From Gammaproteobacteria bacterium CG11_big_fil_rev_8_21_14_0_20_46_22 (GTDB lineage: Bacteria > Pseudomonadota > Gammaproteobacteria > UBA12402), in contig PCWT01000023.1 of the NCBI GenBank assembly GCA_002796245.1, positions 20,695-84,694 of the forward strand: 64,000 nucleotides of DNA, in the 5' to 3' direction. Shown one piece after another: positions 37,141 through 46,840 of the stretch. Under the pieces are notes generated by a model that worked only from the letters and a program-made list of their open reading frames with translations, made no database searches and was not told the DNA's origin. A program made the position numbers and the translations under genes. Position 1 is the stretch's first letter. Each line of letters opens with the position of its first letter.

Positions 37141-37470
37141 ATGAGTGAAAGCTTAGCGATCACAGAAAAAGCGGCTCAACGTATTATCGATTGCATGAAA
37201 GCACGCGGAAAGGGTCTTGGCATTCGGGTTAAAATCCGCACCACAGGCTGTACGGGTTTGGCGTATGTGATTGAATATGCCGATGAGCGAAACGAACATG
37301 ATCATGAGTTTACCGAACATGGCGCGCATGTGTTTATCGATCCGAAAGCCATGCCGATCGTGCAGGGTGCGACCTTGGATTATATTCGTCGTGGTTTGAA
37401 TGAAGGTTTTGAGTTTATCAATCCGAATGAGAAAAATCGCTGTGGATGCGGTGAGAGTTTTACGGTTTAA
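37141..37470 (+). CDS. iscA: Fe-S cluster carrier IscA
   Basis: A-type carrier of 109 residues with Cys37, Cys101 and Cys103 (C-G-C-G near the C-terminus). Starts directly after the iscU stop. Confidence 0.95.
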   Translation: MSESLAITEKAAQRIIDCMKARGKGLGIRVKIRTTGCTGLAYVIEYADERNEHDHEFTEHGAHVFIDPKAMPIVQGATLDYIRRGLNEGFEFINPNEKNRCGCGESFTV

Positions 37471-37472
37471 CG

Positions 37473-37946
37473 ATGTCCTTGCTAGAGAAAGATTATTTCA
37501 ATTTATTTGATCTGCCGATGGGCTTGGATATCAATGTCGATGAGCTTGAAGCGCGCTATAAAAAGCTGCAGCGCTTAGTGCACCCGGATCGTTTCAGTGC
37601 AAAAGCTGAGTGTGAAAAACGCTTAGCCCTTCAAACGTCGTCTTACGCCAACCAAGCCTATCAAACGCTTAAAAACCCTTTGTCACGTGCGGTGTATTTA
37701 TTAAAGTTGCATGGTGTGAGTTTAAATCTTGAGAACAATGCCGCGATGTCGCCCGAATTTCTCATGCAGCAAATACAGTGGCGTGAGCGTTTATTATCAG
37801 GAGACGAAGGGGTGAAAACAGAGATTCACAGTGCGTTTAATGACGCCTGGGCCTGCCTAAAGACTGCGATTCTTGAGAAAGACGATGAGCGTGCCGCGCA
37901 ATGTGTGGCCGAGTTAAGCTTTATTCAAAAGGTGTTAGACGCATAA
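37473..37946 (+). CDS. hscB: J-domain co-chaperone HscB
   Basis: 157 residues: J-domain (about 1-75) with the H-P-D triad in L-V-H-P-D-R-F, then the three-helix IscU-binding domain. Stimulates HscA and delivers IscU. Stop overlaps the hscA start (TAATG). Confidence 0.95.
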   Translation: MSLLEKDYFNLFDLPMGLDINVDELEARYKKLQRLVHPDRFSAKAECEKRLALQTSSYANQAYQTLKNPLSRAVYLLKLHGVSLNLENNAAMSPEFLMQQIQWRERLLSGDEGVKTEIHSAFNDAWACLKTAILEKDDERAAQCVAELSFIQKVLDA

Positions 37947-39805
37947 TGGCATTATTACAAATCACAGAGCCAGGTGGTAAAAGCGCGCCGCACGAGCGAA
38001 AGTTTGCAGTGGGTATTGATTTGGGTACAACGAACAGCTTGGTTGCCACGATTAAAGATGGTTTTCCAGTGGTGTTGGCCGATGCTAACGGTGATGTGTC
38101 TCAACCCTCGGTGGTGCATTATGCCTCAAATGCTATCGTGGTAGGTCGTGAAGCCAAAGCACAACACGAAATCGATCCCCACAATACCATCGTCTCGGTG
38201 AAGCGTTTGATGGGTCGAGCCCTGTCCGATTTAGACACGATTGCCAAGCATTCTTCGCTGCGTTTGTGCGAAGACAAGGGCATGGTCTGTGTTACAAGCG
38301 ATCACGGTGTAAAAAATCCGATTGAAATCTCTGCGGTGATTTTGCAGCACTTAAAAACCATTGCTGAACAAAGTGCCGATAAATCTTTAGAGGGCGCGGT
38401 GATCACGGTGCCCGCGTATTTTGATGATGCGCAACGTCAAGCGACCAAAGATGCAGCGAGCTTGGCCGGGATTCCGGTTTTGCGTTTGCTCAATGAACCC
38501 ACAGCGGCGGCTGTCGCGTACGGTTTGGATCAGGGTAAGCCCGGTGTTTACATGGTGTTTGACTTGGGTGGTGGTACGTTTGATGTGTCCATTTTAGAGT
38601 TCGAAGAGGGTGTATTCACGGTGCTGGCCACCGGTGGCGATAGTGCGCTCGGTGGTGATGATTTTGATCGTGCGATTATGGCGCATTGGCAAGCTTCAAT
38701 CGATGGGCCCTTGTCGCCGAATGATAAAGCGAGTTTGGCCAATTTAGCGCGTGAAGCGAAAGAGAGTTTAAGTGTGAGTGAATCTTGTGTGATTCGTTTC
38801 AAGGGGCAGAGTTTGAGTTTGGATCGTGAAACATTCGCGCGCTTAATCGACGGTGAAACGCAGCAAATGATCACGATAGCTCAATCGGTTTTAATCGACG
38901 CAAAACTTAATAGCAACGATTTGAACGGTGTGCTCATGGTCGGCGGCTCCACGCGCGCTTTGGCTGTCCAGGCTGCAGCCAGAAACACCTTTGCCTGTCC
39001 CATGTTAAACGATATTGATCCGGATCAAGTGGTGGCTTTGGGTGCTGCGATACAAGCCGATACGCTGATTGGCAATAAATCAGCGAATGACGCGTTATTG
39101 TTGGACGTCTTACCCTTATCGCTGGGCATTGAAACCATGGGTGGTTTAGTGGAGAAAATTATTGAACGTAATAGCACAATCCCTACGGCGCGAGCGCAAG
39201 AGTTTACAACGTATCAGGATAACCAAACCGGCATGCAATTTCATGTGGTGCAGGGCGAGCGCGAGACTGTGGATCACTGTCGCTCTTTGGCGCGTTTTGA
39301 TTTGAAAGGCATTCCGCCGATGAAGGCCGGTAGCGCGCGTGTGCGTGTGACTTTTCAGGTGGATGCGGATGGTTTGTTAAGTGTGAATGCGCAGGAAGCA
39401 ATCACGGGACAATCTGCAGAGATTGTTGTGAAGCCTTCTTACGGTTTGAGCACAGATGATATGCAAAGCATGTTGCTTGAGGCCTTCGGTCATGCCGATG
39501 AAGACATGAAAACCCGTGCACTGGTCGAAGAGACGGTAGCCGGTGAACAGCTGCTCTCGATGTTGGAGACGGCTTTGGAAGAAGACGGCGAGGCTTTGCT
39601 CACAGTGAAAGAAAAGGATGGCTTAAAGCAGTCTATCGTGATTTTAACGCAGGCGATCGATGCTAAAGATACTGCGAGGATTAAAGCGGCCATTGAACAA
39701 TTGAATGAAGCCAGTCATGACTTTGCGGCTAAGCGCATGGATTTGGCTGTTAAAAAAGCGCTGAGCGGTAAACGTATTGATGAGGTGAATGATGCCAAAA
39801 ATTAA
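37946..39805 (+). CDS. hscA: Hsp70-type chaperone HscA
   Basis: 619 residues. ATPase domain with G-I-D-L-G-T-T-N-S, V-P-A-Y-F-D-D-A-Q-R and F-D-L-G-G-G-T-F-D-V; substrate-binding domain from about 390. Start set at ATG 37946 overlapping hscB; a 15-residue upstream extension would lie inside hscB. Releases clusters from IscU. Confidence 0.97.
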   Translation: MALLQITEPGGKSAPHERKFAVGIDLGTTNSLVATIKDGFPVVLADANGDVSQPSVVHYASNAIVVGREAKAQHEIDPHNTIVSVKRLMGRALSDLDTIAKHSSLRLCEDKGMVCVTSDHGVKNPIEISAVILQHLKTIAEQSADKSLEGAVITVPAYFDDAQRQATKDAASLAGIPVLRLLNEPTAAAVAYGLDQGKPGVYMVFDLGGGTFDVSILEFEEGVFTVLATGGDSALGGDDFDRAIMAHWQASIDGPLSPNDKASLANLAREAKESLSVSESCVIRFKGQSLSLDRETFARLIDGETQQMITIAQSVLIDAKLNSNDLNGVLMVGGSTRALAVQAAARNTFACPMLNDIDPDQVVALGAAIQADTLIGNKSANDALLLDVLPLSLGIETMGGLVEKIIERNSTIPTARAQEFTTYQDNQTGMQFHVVQGERETVDHCRSLARFDLKGIPPMKAGSARVRVTFQVDADGLLSVNAQEAITGQSAEIVVKPSYGLSTDDMQSMLLEAFGHADEDMKTRALVEETVAGEQLLSMLETALEEDGEALLTVKEKDGLKQSIVILTQAIDAKDTARIKAAIEQLNEASHDFAAKRMDLAVKKALSGKRIDEVNDAKN

Positions 39806-40127
39806 AGTGTTACCTCATGCAGACATCTGCCCTCAAGGCGTAGAGTTTGAATCACCCAAAGGCGCGATCTTAATTGAAGAGCTCTTTAAGCACGCCATTA
39901 AAATAGAACACGCTTGTGAAATGCAGTGTGCTTGTACAACGTGCCAGGTCTATGTGCGCACCGGGTTCGACTCTTTGAACGAGGCGCAAGATAAAGAAAA
40001 CGATTTGCTCGATCGTGCTTGGGGTGTGGATATGGACTCGCGCTTAAGTTGCCAAGTGATCATTGACGATGAAGACTTGGTTGTTGAGATTCCGAAATAC
40101 ACTATTAATATGGTTTCTGAAGGTTAG
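39789..40127 (+). CDS. fdx: [2Fe-2S] ferredoxin of the isc system
   Basis: About 111 residues with cluster ligands Cys43, Cys49, Cys52 and Cys88 (numbered from 39789). The start is ATG 39789 or the next codon. It overlaps the hscA 3' end by 17 bases. Electron donor for cluster assembly. Confidence 0.96.
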   Translation: MMPKIKVLPHADICPQGVEFESPKGAILIEELFKHAIKIEHACEMQCACTTCQVYVRTGFDSLNEAQDKENDLLDRAWGVDMDSRLSCQVIIDDEDLVVEIPKYTINMVSEG

Positions 40128-40342
40128 GGGCACGCTCTGGCTTGCGCTCGGGTGGCAAGTGCCGTTCTGGCTTCTGTCCGAAGTTGAGCTTTTATCTCTT
40201 CCAATTTATTCACTGTGATATCAACAAGGCTTGCTGCAGTTTCGTCATGTCCAGGGAAGGCGATTGCGAGCCTGGCGACCGCTCTTTTTTTGAAGGCTAG
40301 CAAGTCGCGTTTTATAAAGAGGATTTTTTTGCCTTTTTGCAC
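40124..40342 (-). CDS. Doubtful hypothetical protein, 72 aa
   Basis: An open frame from GTG 40342 on the strand opposite to isc, rich in Lys, Arg and Ala, predicted helical. It ends across the fdx stop. There is no clear ribosome site and no recognised family. The isc operon usually runs fdx-iscX without such a gap, so something occupies this 340-base stretch, but it may equally be non-coding. Confidence 0.3.
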   Translation of the reverse strand: MQKGKKILFIKRDLLAFKKRAVARLAIAFPGHDETAASLVDITVNKLEEIKAQLRTEARTALATRAQARACP

Positions 40343-40467
40343 TTGATTATTAAGGTCTATCGTAAAGTGTTTTTCTTAGAATAAGCTTAAGCGTTGAAGT
40401 GTTGACAAGCCTGTGCATGTGCCTGCAGACTATGCGCTGGAATCAAAAAAACTCATGAGGAAACCCG

Positions 40468-40659
40468 ATGAAATGGACTGATGTGCAAGACATTGCCATC
40501 GCATTGGCCGATATGCACAGCGATGTGGATCCGCGCTCTGTGCGATTTACGGATTTACACCGTTGGGTCTGCGAGCTTGATGGTTTTGACGATGTGCCGA
40601 ATAATAGCAATGAGCGAATTTTAGAAGCGATACAAGCCGCTTGGATGGATGAGGTTTAA
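40468..40659 (+). CDS. iscX: Fe-S assembly protein IscX
   Basis: 63 residues, canonical start M-K-W-T-D-V-Q-D-I-A and H-R-W-V-C-E-L. Small acidic IscS-binding protein that modulates cluster assembly. Separated from fdx by about 340 bases, so it may have its own promoter. Ribosome site GAGGAAA. Confidence 0.94.
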   Translation: MKWTDVQDIAIALADMHSDVDPRSVRFTDLHRWVCELDGFDDVPNNSNERILEAIQAAWMDEV

Positions 40660-40660
40660 A

Positions 40661-41161
40661 ATGATGCGTTATATCAGTGGGTTCATGGTGTTGTTGGGGG
40701 CGGTGTCACTGGCGATTTCAGCCAGCGTTAAAATTCCTATGCATTTAGTATTGAAAGGTGATCATGATCAGTACATCGGGTATGTCTTGGCAGAAGATAC
40801 GCAATATGGGTTGTTATTAAAGCCTCATTTAACACATTTGCCGCCGGGTGAGCACGGTTTTCATATTCATGTGCGGCCTTCGTGCAAAGATCAGGGTATG
40901 GCGGCTGGCGGTCATTTGGATCCTCTGCACACGGGTAAGCACTTGGGGCCTTATAACCCGCACGGTCATTTAGGTGATTTGCCGGTATTGATCGTCAACG
41001 ATCAAGGTGAGGCGAAGCTGCCTATATTGGCACCTAGGCTGACCGTGAAAGCTATTCGCCACCATGCGTTGATGGTGCATGAAGGTGGGGATAATTATTC
41101 TGACGAGCCTAAGCCTTTGGGCGGCGGCGGTGCGCGCTTGGCTTGTGGGGTGATTAAGTGA
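40661..41161 (+). CDS. sodC: Cu/Zn superoxide dismutase family protein
   Basis: Signal-type N-terminus (about 1-20), then G-E-H-G-F-H-I-H-V with copper ligands, the zinc-loop histidines in G-G-H-L-D-P through G-P-Y-N-P-H-G-H-L-G-D-L-P, and the conserved cysteine pair (R-P-S-C, A-C-G-V). It should dismutate periplasmic superoxide. Start at ATG 40661 (GGATGAGG upstream) avoids the overlap with iscX given by 40649. 166 residues. Confidence 0.94.
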   Translation: MMRYISGFMVLLGAVSLAISASVKIPMHLVLKGDHDQYIGYVLAEDTQYGLLLKPHLTHLPPGEHGFHIHVRPSCKDQGMAAGGHLDPLHTGKHLGPYNPHGHLGDLPVLIVNDQGEAKLPILAPRLTVKAIRHHALMVHEGGDNYSDEPKPLGGGGARLACGVIK

Positions 41162-41844
41162 GCCTGAAAAAACGCTTATTTTTCCGAGTCAGTCATGCCT
41201 TGGCGACACTTTCGCCGAATTTTTTTGGCCTGACCGAGCCCTACCATGAGATTAAAACAGACTTTACTTTGCCGGGTGGGGCGAAAGTGTTTTTAGGTGC
41301 AATGTTATTGGATGCGCCGAAAGGGCTATATCACCGTTACGACTATCAAAGTATTTGTGCGCGTGAACACATTGGTTTAGTGGTTCGCACGTTGGAAGCG
41401 CTGGAGCGTGAAACACACTTGTGGGGTGGGGTGAAAGCCGCGAATGAAAAACAGTATGAAGCCATTGATGTGGATGTCATCAATGTTAGCATTCGTGATT
41501 TTATTGCACACTTCAAACACACCGAGGCGGACTTCGTGTCTAAATTCTTCCAGGCTATGGAAGCGATTTATGCGCATCAAGCGGCGGGGAAAAATGTGTA
41601 TTTTCACTGTAAAGCCGGTAAAAATCGCAGCTTTAAAGCTTTGACCACGTATTTGGTGTATGTGCAATGCCACGATGCGCTAAAGGCCAAAACCGTGACA
41701 ATAGAACAGTTAAAAGCCACGATTCACGAGACCTGCAAGCATGTTCATATTCACAGACCGCAAATTATCTATAAAACACCAAGGCAGCAAAGCGACCATG
41801 AGGCTTTTGTGCTGGCGTGTTTTGAAGCTTATCTAGAAAAATAA
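41158..41844 (+). CDS. Protein tyrosine/dual-specificity phosphatase-like protein
   Basis: 228 residues. F-H-C-K-A-G-K-N-R-S at about 149-158 fits the H-C-x5-R phosphate loop, with nucleophile Cys151 and Arg157. The preceding I-D-V-D-V-I-N-V-S-I-R-D segment could supply the general-acid Asp (Asp104, Asp106 or Asp114). No signal peptide. GTG start overlaps the sodC stop (GTGA), and a strong terminator follows. This branch of the family contains lipid and protein phosphatases and several secreted effectors; the substrate cannot be read here. Confidence 0.75.
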   Translation: MSLKKRLFFRVSHALATLSPNFFGLTEPYHEIKTDFTLPGGAKVFLGAMLLDAPKGLYHRYDYQSICAREHIGLVVRTLEALERETHLWGGVKAANEKQYEAIDVDVINVSIRDFIAHFKHTEADFVSKFFQAMEAIYAHQAAGKNVYFHCKAGKNRSFKALTTYLVYVQCHDALKAKTVTIEQLKATIHETCKHVHIHRPQIIYKTPRQQSDHEAFVLACFEAYLEK

Positions 41845-41909
41845 AAGCCCGCCGGATTTTGCTTATTTTTATTATGCAATCCGGCGGATGCTTGAGGGGT
41901 GGGCTTTTT
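41843..41909. terminator. Long bidirectional terminator hairpin
   Basis: Outer arms AAAAGCCC (41844-41850 region) and GGGCTTTTT (41901-41909) enclose inner GC-rich arms GCCGGATT (41851-41858) and AATCCGGC (41878-41885). T-runs face both ways, so it can end both the sodC-phosphatase transcript and the minus-strand microprotein transcript. Confidence 0.85.
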
Positions 41910-42012
41910 GTTATTGTTATTATTTAGTTATTTTTATTGTTATTCGTGAGCTTGCCTGCTTTTATTGTTATTGTGTTGTTTTTGTTATCTTCGGCAGCGT
42001 ATCTTTTATTGT

Positions 42013-42135
42013 TTAGGCGAAGCTTTCATCTCGAGATTCAAGACCCATGTCTGCGATCACTGAGTTGACTTCACCGCTATTTAAATACAACTCATCCGTT
42101 GTAAAGCTGTCTTGAAGGTCGTAATCGTTAAACAT
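42013..42135 (-). CDS. Acidic 40-residue microprotein with strong expression signals
   Basis: The frame begins M-F-N-D-Y-D-L-Q-D-S-F and ends R-D-E-S-F-A. It is strongly acidic with no signal or membrane segment. The ribosome site AAAGGAG is near perfect, six to seven bases from the ATG. TATACT at 42174-42179 (as TATACT on the minus strand) is a good -10; the -35 (GTATGA, 17 bases away) is poor. After the stop comes a 100-base A-rich trailer with repeated AATAACAATAA, then the terminator at 41843-41909. This is a self-contained transcription unit. No family recognised; a regulatory-RNA role for the transcript is possible. Confidence 0.6.
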   Translation of the reverse strand: MFNDYDLQDSFTTDELYLNSGEVNSVIADMGLESRDESFA

Positions 42136-42277
42136 CGTGTTTCTCCTTTGTCCGTTGTTTTCAACACAATCCCAGTATAGTTTGTTCAAAAAATAATCAT
42201 ACAGTGGAATTAGGGTGGTAAAAAAATAGGCAAATTTCGGGGTATAAAGTCGCCAAAAATGCCTTAACTTATTGATT

Positions 42278-43036
42278 TCAAACGGGGTTGGGTATATCGA
42301 TAAAGTCGCTGCTTAGGCTAAATTCGGCGTTCAGGTGTTTGGCCAGTGCTTGAACACCAAAGCGTTCGGTCGCGTGATGGCCAGCGGCAAAGTAGTGGAG
42401 GTTCATTTCACGGGCAATATGCACAGTTTGTTCGGAAATTTCACCACTGATATAGGCATCACAGCCTGCTAGTGCTGCTGCTTCAATGCCTCGCTCAGCG
42501 GAGCCCGTGCACCAGGCTATACGTCGAATACTGCGAGAATCTGCAGCTGAAATGTGTAGTGGCGTGTGCTGCAGAGTCTGCTCGAGCATCTCGGCTAGGT
42601 TTTTAGCGGTTTTGGCTTCACTGAAGATGCCTTGCAAGCCGATGCCTGGCCCCAAACCTAGGTCGATGGTTTCAATGTTGCAGATAGTGAGTGCTGTGCC
42701 GAACTGCACATTATTGCCAAGGCTTGGGTGAGCGTCGAGCGGTAAGTGGTACGCGAAGAGGTTGATATCGTTTTCTAACAGGGTTTTTAAACGCTGCTTT
42801 TTCATGCCGGTAATTTCGGCTGCTTCACCTTTCCAAAAATAACCGTGGTGCACAATGATCGTATCGGCTTGTTGCTCAATGGCCGCATCGATCAAGGCTT
42901 GGCAAGCTGTCACGCCGGTGATGATGCGTTTAATTTCTCGGCTGCCTTCGACTTGTAAACCATTCGGGCAGTAATCACTAAACTCTTTAATGCGTAGCAG
43001 TGTGTTAAGATGCTGTGTTAAGTGATCACGTTTCAT
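42278..43036 (-). CDS. NIF3/YbgI family metal-binding protein
   Basis: 252 residues from ATG 43036 (M-K-R-D-H-L-T-Q-H-L-N), four bases after the murA stop. Earlier in-frame starts lie inside murA. The family blocks Y-C-P-N-G-L-Q-V-E-G, V-H-H-G-Y-F-W, A-Y-H-L-P-L-D-A-H and the late G-H-H-A-T-E-R-F-G give the di-metal site. Often annotated as GTP cyclohydrolase I type 2, without good proof; function unsettled. Confidence 0.93.
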   Translation of the reverse strand: MKRDHLTQHLNTLLRIKEFSDYCPNGLQVEGSREIKRIITGVTACQALIDAAIEQQADTIIVHHGYFWKGEAAEITGMKKQRLKTLLENDINLFAYHLPLDAHPSLGNNVQFGTALTICNIETIDLGLGPGIGLQGIFSEAKTAKNLAEMLEQTLQHTPLHISAADSRSIRRIAWCTGSAERGIEAAALAGCDAYISGEISEQTVHIAREMNLHYFAAGHHATERFGVQALAKHLNAEFSLSSDFIDIPNPV

Positions 43037-43040
43037 CGTG

Positions 43041-44547
<1,507 letters not shown>

Positions 44548-44609
44548 GGCAAGTCGCATTGTTCGTGTGAAAAAAGCGATCATAGCCCAACAGTGACGGC
44601 CGGTCAAAA

Positions 44610-45275
44610 TTAACGAAAAAGGCTTCGGCTTTCGATGGTTTTGTGACCTAGGTGTGCTTGGATGAGCCGTCGCATGATGTGTTTGGCGGCTTGCAGGGTA
44701 TCGGGTGTATCCAGTTTTTCTTGGTCGATTTTGAGTAAAGTGTGCCCTGGGAGGCCATCTTGCTCGGTGGCGATTTCAAAGCCTTGGTCCAGGCTCAATG
44801 CGTAAAACTGCTTTGCTTCGATAGATTGGCCCGAGAGGGTATGTGAAAAGCTAATGCCGTAGCCCAATAATTCTAATAATTGTTTTTCAAAACGACGCAA
44901 TAAGGTTTCGATTGAATCACAACTGCTTAAAGTCTGTAGTGTATTTTCGTAAAGCTCAAACACGTCTTCGCAGTGTGATAGTCGGGGTATGAGCTTTAAA
45001 ATAAGCTCATTCATATAAAAGCCGCAGAGCAGCTGTTCACCGCTAAGAAAAAGATGACGTTCCATCTCGGCTTGTTTTAGCGTGCGTAGTTCACCCTTGG
45101 GGGTGTAGCTTACCTCAAGTAAGCAAAATTGTTGTGTGACACTGGCTAATTTGGATTTGGCACGTTTAACACCGTGAGCCACGACAGGCACGATACCGTC
45201 AGTGTCAGTGAGTAGTTCGATAAGCGCGCTGGAGTCTCGGTAAGGGCGTTTGTGTAACACAAAGCCCTTGGTCAT
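44610..45275 (-). CDS. recO: DNA repair protein RecO
   Basis: 221 residues: N-terminal OB fold (G-F-V-L-H-K-R-P-Y-R-D-S-S), V-V-A-H-G-V-K-R-A-K-S, then a helical C-domain. Loads RecA with RecR. The start overlaps the era stop by 4 bases; last gene of the lepA-lepB-rnc-era-recO operon. Confidence 0.95.
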   Translation of the reverse strand: MTKGFVLHKRPYRDSSALIELLTDTDGIVPVVAHGVKRAKSKLASVTQQFCLLEVSYTPKGELRTLKQAEMERHLFLSGEQLLCGFYMNELILKLIPRLSHCEDVFELYENTLQTLSSCDSIETLLRRFEKQLLELLGYGISFSHTLSGQSIEAKQFYALSLDQGFEIATEQDGLPGHTLLKIDQEKLDTPDTLQAAKHIMRRLIQAHLGHKTIESRSLFR

Positions 45276-46165
45276 TGATAAAAGCCGAGTTGACTTAGGG
45301 CTTTCTCATCGTCTGCCCAGTCTTGTTTGACTTTTACCCACAACTGTAAAAATATTTTTTTGTCAAAATGGCGTTCAAGGTCATGACGAGCTTGTGAGCC
45401 AATCAGTTTTAAGTGAGTGCCGCCTTTGCCAATCACGATGGCTTTTTGATTCGGACGCTCAACGTAAATGCTGGCATTGATATGCAAGACTTGATTACGC
45501 TCTTGGATGTGCTCAACCAATACCGTAGAAGAGTAAGGAATTTCTTGGTGAGTCGTATTAAAGAGTTTCTCTCGAACAATTTCACTGATAATAAAGTTAT
45601 CATCACGTGTGGTAAATTTTTCAGCTTCAAAAAAGAATTCACCTTCTGGCAGTAAGGCGTTTACCGCTTTTTGGACTTCGGCAACGTTTGTGCCTTTTTC
45701 GGCGCAAACAGGCACAATGGCGGTGAAATTATGTCGGTCTTTTAAGTTGTTAATGATCGGAAGGACTTGATCACGTTCTTGGAATTGATCGATTTTATTA
45801 ATGACGAGAATGCAGGGTGTGCTGGATGATTTGATGTGTTCGAGCACGTATTCGTCTTCATCTGTCCAAACCATGGCATCGACCACAAAAAGCACCACAT
45901 CCACATCATAAATCGTGTGGCTGGCCACTTGATTCATGTGTTTGTTGAGCGTGCGACGGTGTGTTTTGTGCATGCCGGGTGTGTCGACATAAATTGACTG
46001 ATAGTTTTTATCGGTTTTAATGCCTTGGATCACATGCCGTGTGGTTTGTCGCTTGTGGCAGGTGATGCTGAGTTTTTTACCCAGTAGCGCATTAAGTAGG
46101 GTTGATTTGCCAACATTAGGTCGCCCTAAAATTGCCACGTAACCGCAGTAGTGTTGTAGATTCAT
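45272..46165 (-). CDS. era: GTPase Era
   Basis: G1 motif G-R-P-N-V-G-K-S-T (about 14-22), G3 D-T-P-G, G4 N-K-I-D and a C-terminal KH domain with V-I-G-K-G-G. Matures the 3' end of 16S rRNA and checks 30S assembly. 297 residues. Overlaps rnc by 4 bases. Confidence 0.97.
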   Translation of the reverse strand: MNLQHYCGYVAILGRPNVGKSTLLNALLGKKLSITCHKRQTTRHVIQGIKTDKNYQSIYVDTPGMHKTHRRTLNKHMNQVASHTIYDVDVVLFVVDAMVWTDEDEYVLEHIKSSSTPCILVINKIDQFQERDQVLPIINNLKDRHNFTAIVPVCAEKGTNVAEVQKAVNALLPEGEFFFEAEKFTTRDDNFIISEIVREKLFNTTHQEIPYSSTVLVEHIQERNQVLHINASIYVERPNQKAIVIGKGGTHLKLIGSQARHDLERHFDKKIFLQLWVKVKQDWADDEKALSQLGFYQ

Positions 46166-46839
46166 TTTTTTATGACCTCGAGTACTTGTTGTGCTGCATA
46201 TTGTTCAGCTTTTCTTCGGGTACTTCCTGTGCCAAGTAGCGGTTCTTGAAGAGTGATAACGCTACATTCGACAATGAACTCTTGCTCATGGTCTTTTCCA
46301 CGCGTTTCGACTAAACGATAGTCAGGTAGGGGTAAGCGTCTTGCTTGTAGCCACTCTTGCAGTTGAGACTTGGGGTCTTTTTTCAAGTCATCGAGCGAGA
46401 GTGTTTCTAATGTTGCGGCATACCATGTGAGAATACATTGTTTTGCTTCTTGCAGGCCAGCATCGTGATAAATGGCAGCAATGATGGCTTCTACCGCATC
46501 GGCTAGAATCGAACGACGTTTTTCGCCGCCGCTTTTCAATTCCCCTGGGCCCAATAGTAATGCAGAACTTAAGTTAAGTTCAAGCGCTATTTTAGCTAAG
46601 ACATCACCTTTAACCATTCCGGCGCGCATACGGCTGAGCTCGCCTTCGTGTGCCGTGGGAAATCGTAAGCTTAATTCTTCAGCGATAATAAAGCCTAAGA
46701 TAGCATCGCCTAAAAATTCAAAACGTTCATTGTTGTGTTTGGCATAGCTTCGGTGTGTTAGGGCGAGCTTTAAAAGCTCAAGGTCTTTAAACTCGTAGTG
46801 CAGATTATGTTGCAGTTTTTCGAGTTTTTGATCGTCCAT
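46162..46839 (-). CDS. rnc: Ribonuclease III
   Basis: 225 residues from ATG 46839, one base after the lepB stop. The signature N-E-R-F-E-F-L-G-D-A (37-46) and the C-terminal double-stranded-RNA domain (about 155-223) are intact. Processes pre-rRNA and double-stranded RNA. Confidence 0.97.
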   Translation of the reverse strand: MDDQKLEKLQHNLHYEFKDLELLKLALTHRSYAKHNNERFEFLGDAILGFIIAEELSLRFPTAHEGELSRMRAGMVKGDVLAKIALELNLSSALLLGPGELKSGGEKRRSILADAVEAIIAAIYHDAGLQEAKQCILTWYAATLETLSLDDLKKDPKSQLQEWLQARRLPLPDYRLVETRGKDHEQEFIVECSVITLQEPLLGTGSTRRKAEQYAAQQVLEVIKK

Positions 46840-46840
46840 C

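Noticed and set aside
41911..42010. Possible CRISPR or tandem array from TTATTGTTATT repeats
   Set aside because: Units are short, irregularly spaced and without unique spacers; no cas genes in the window.
42013..42135. Microprotein as a second lasso precursor
   Set aside because: No Thr at -2 before a Gly with Asp/Glu at 7-9, no cyclase next to it; kept only as an unknown microprotein.
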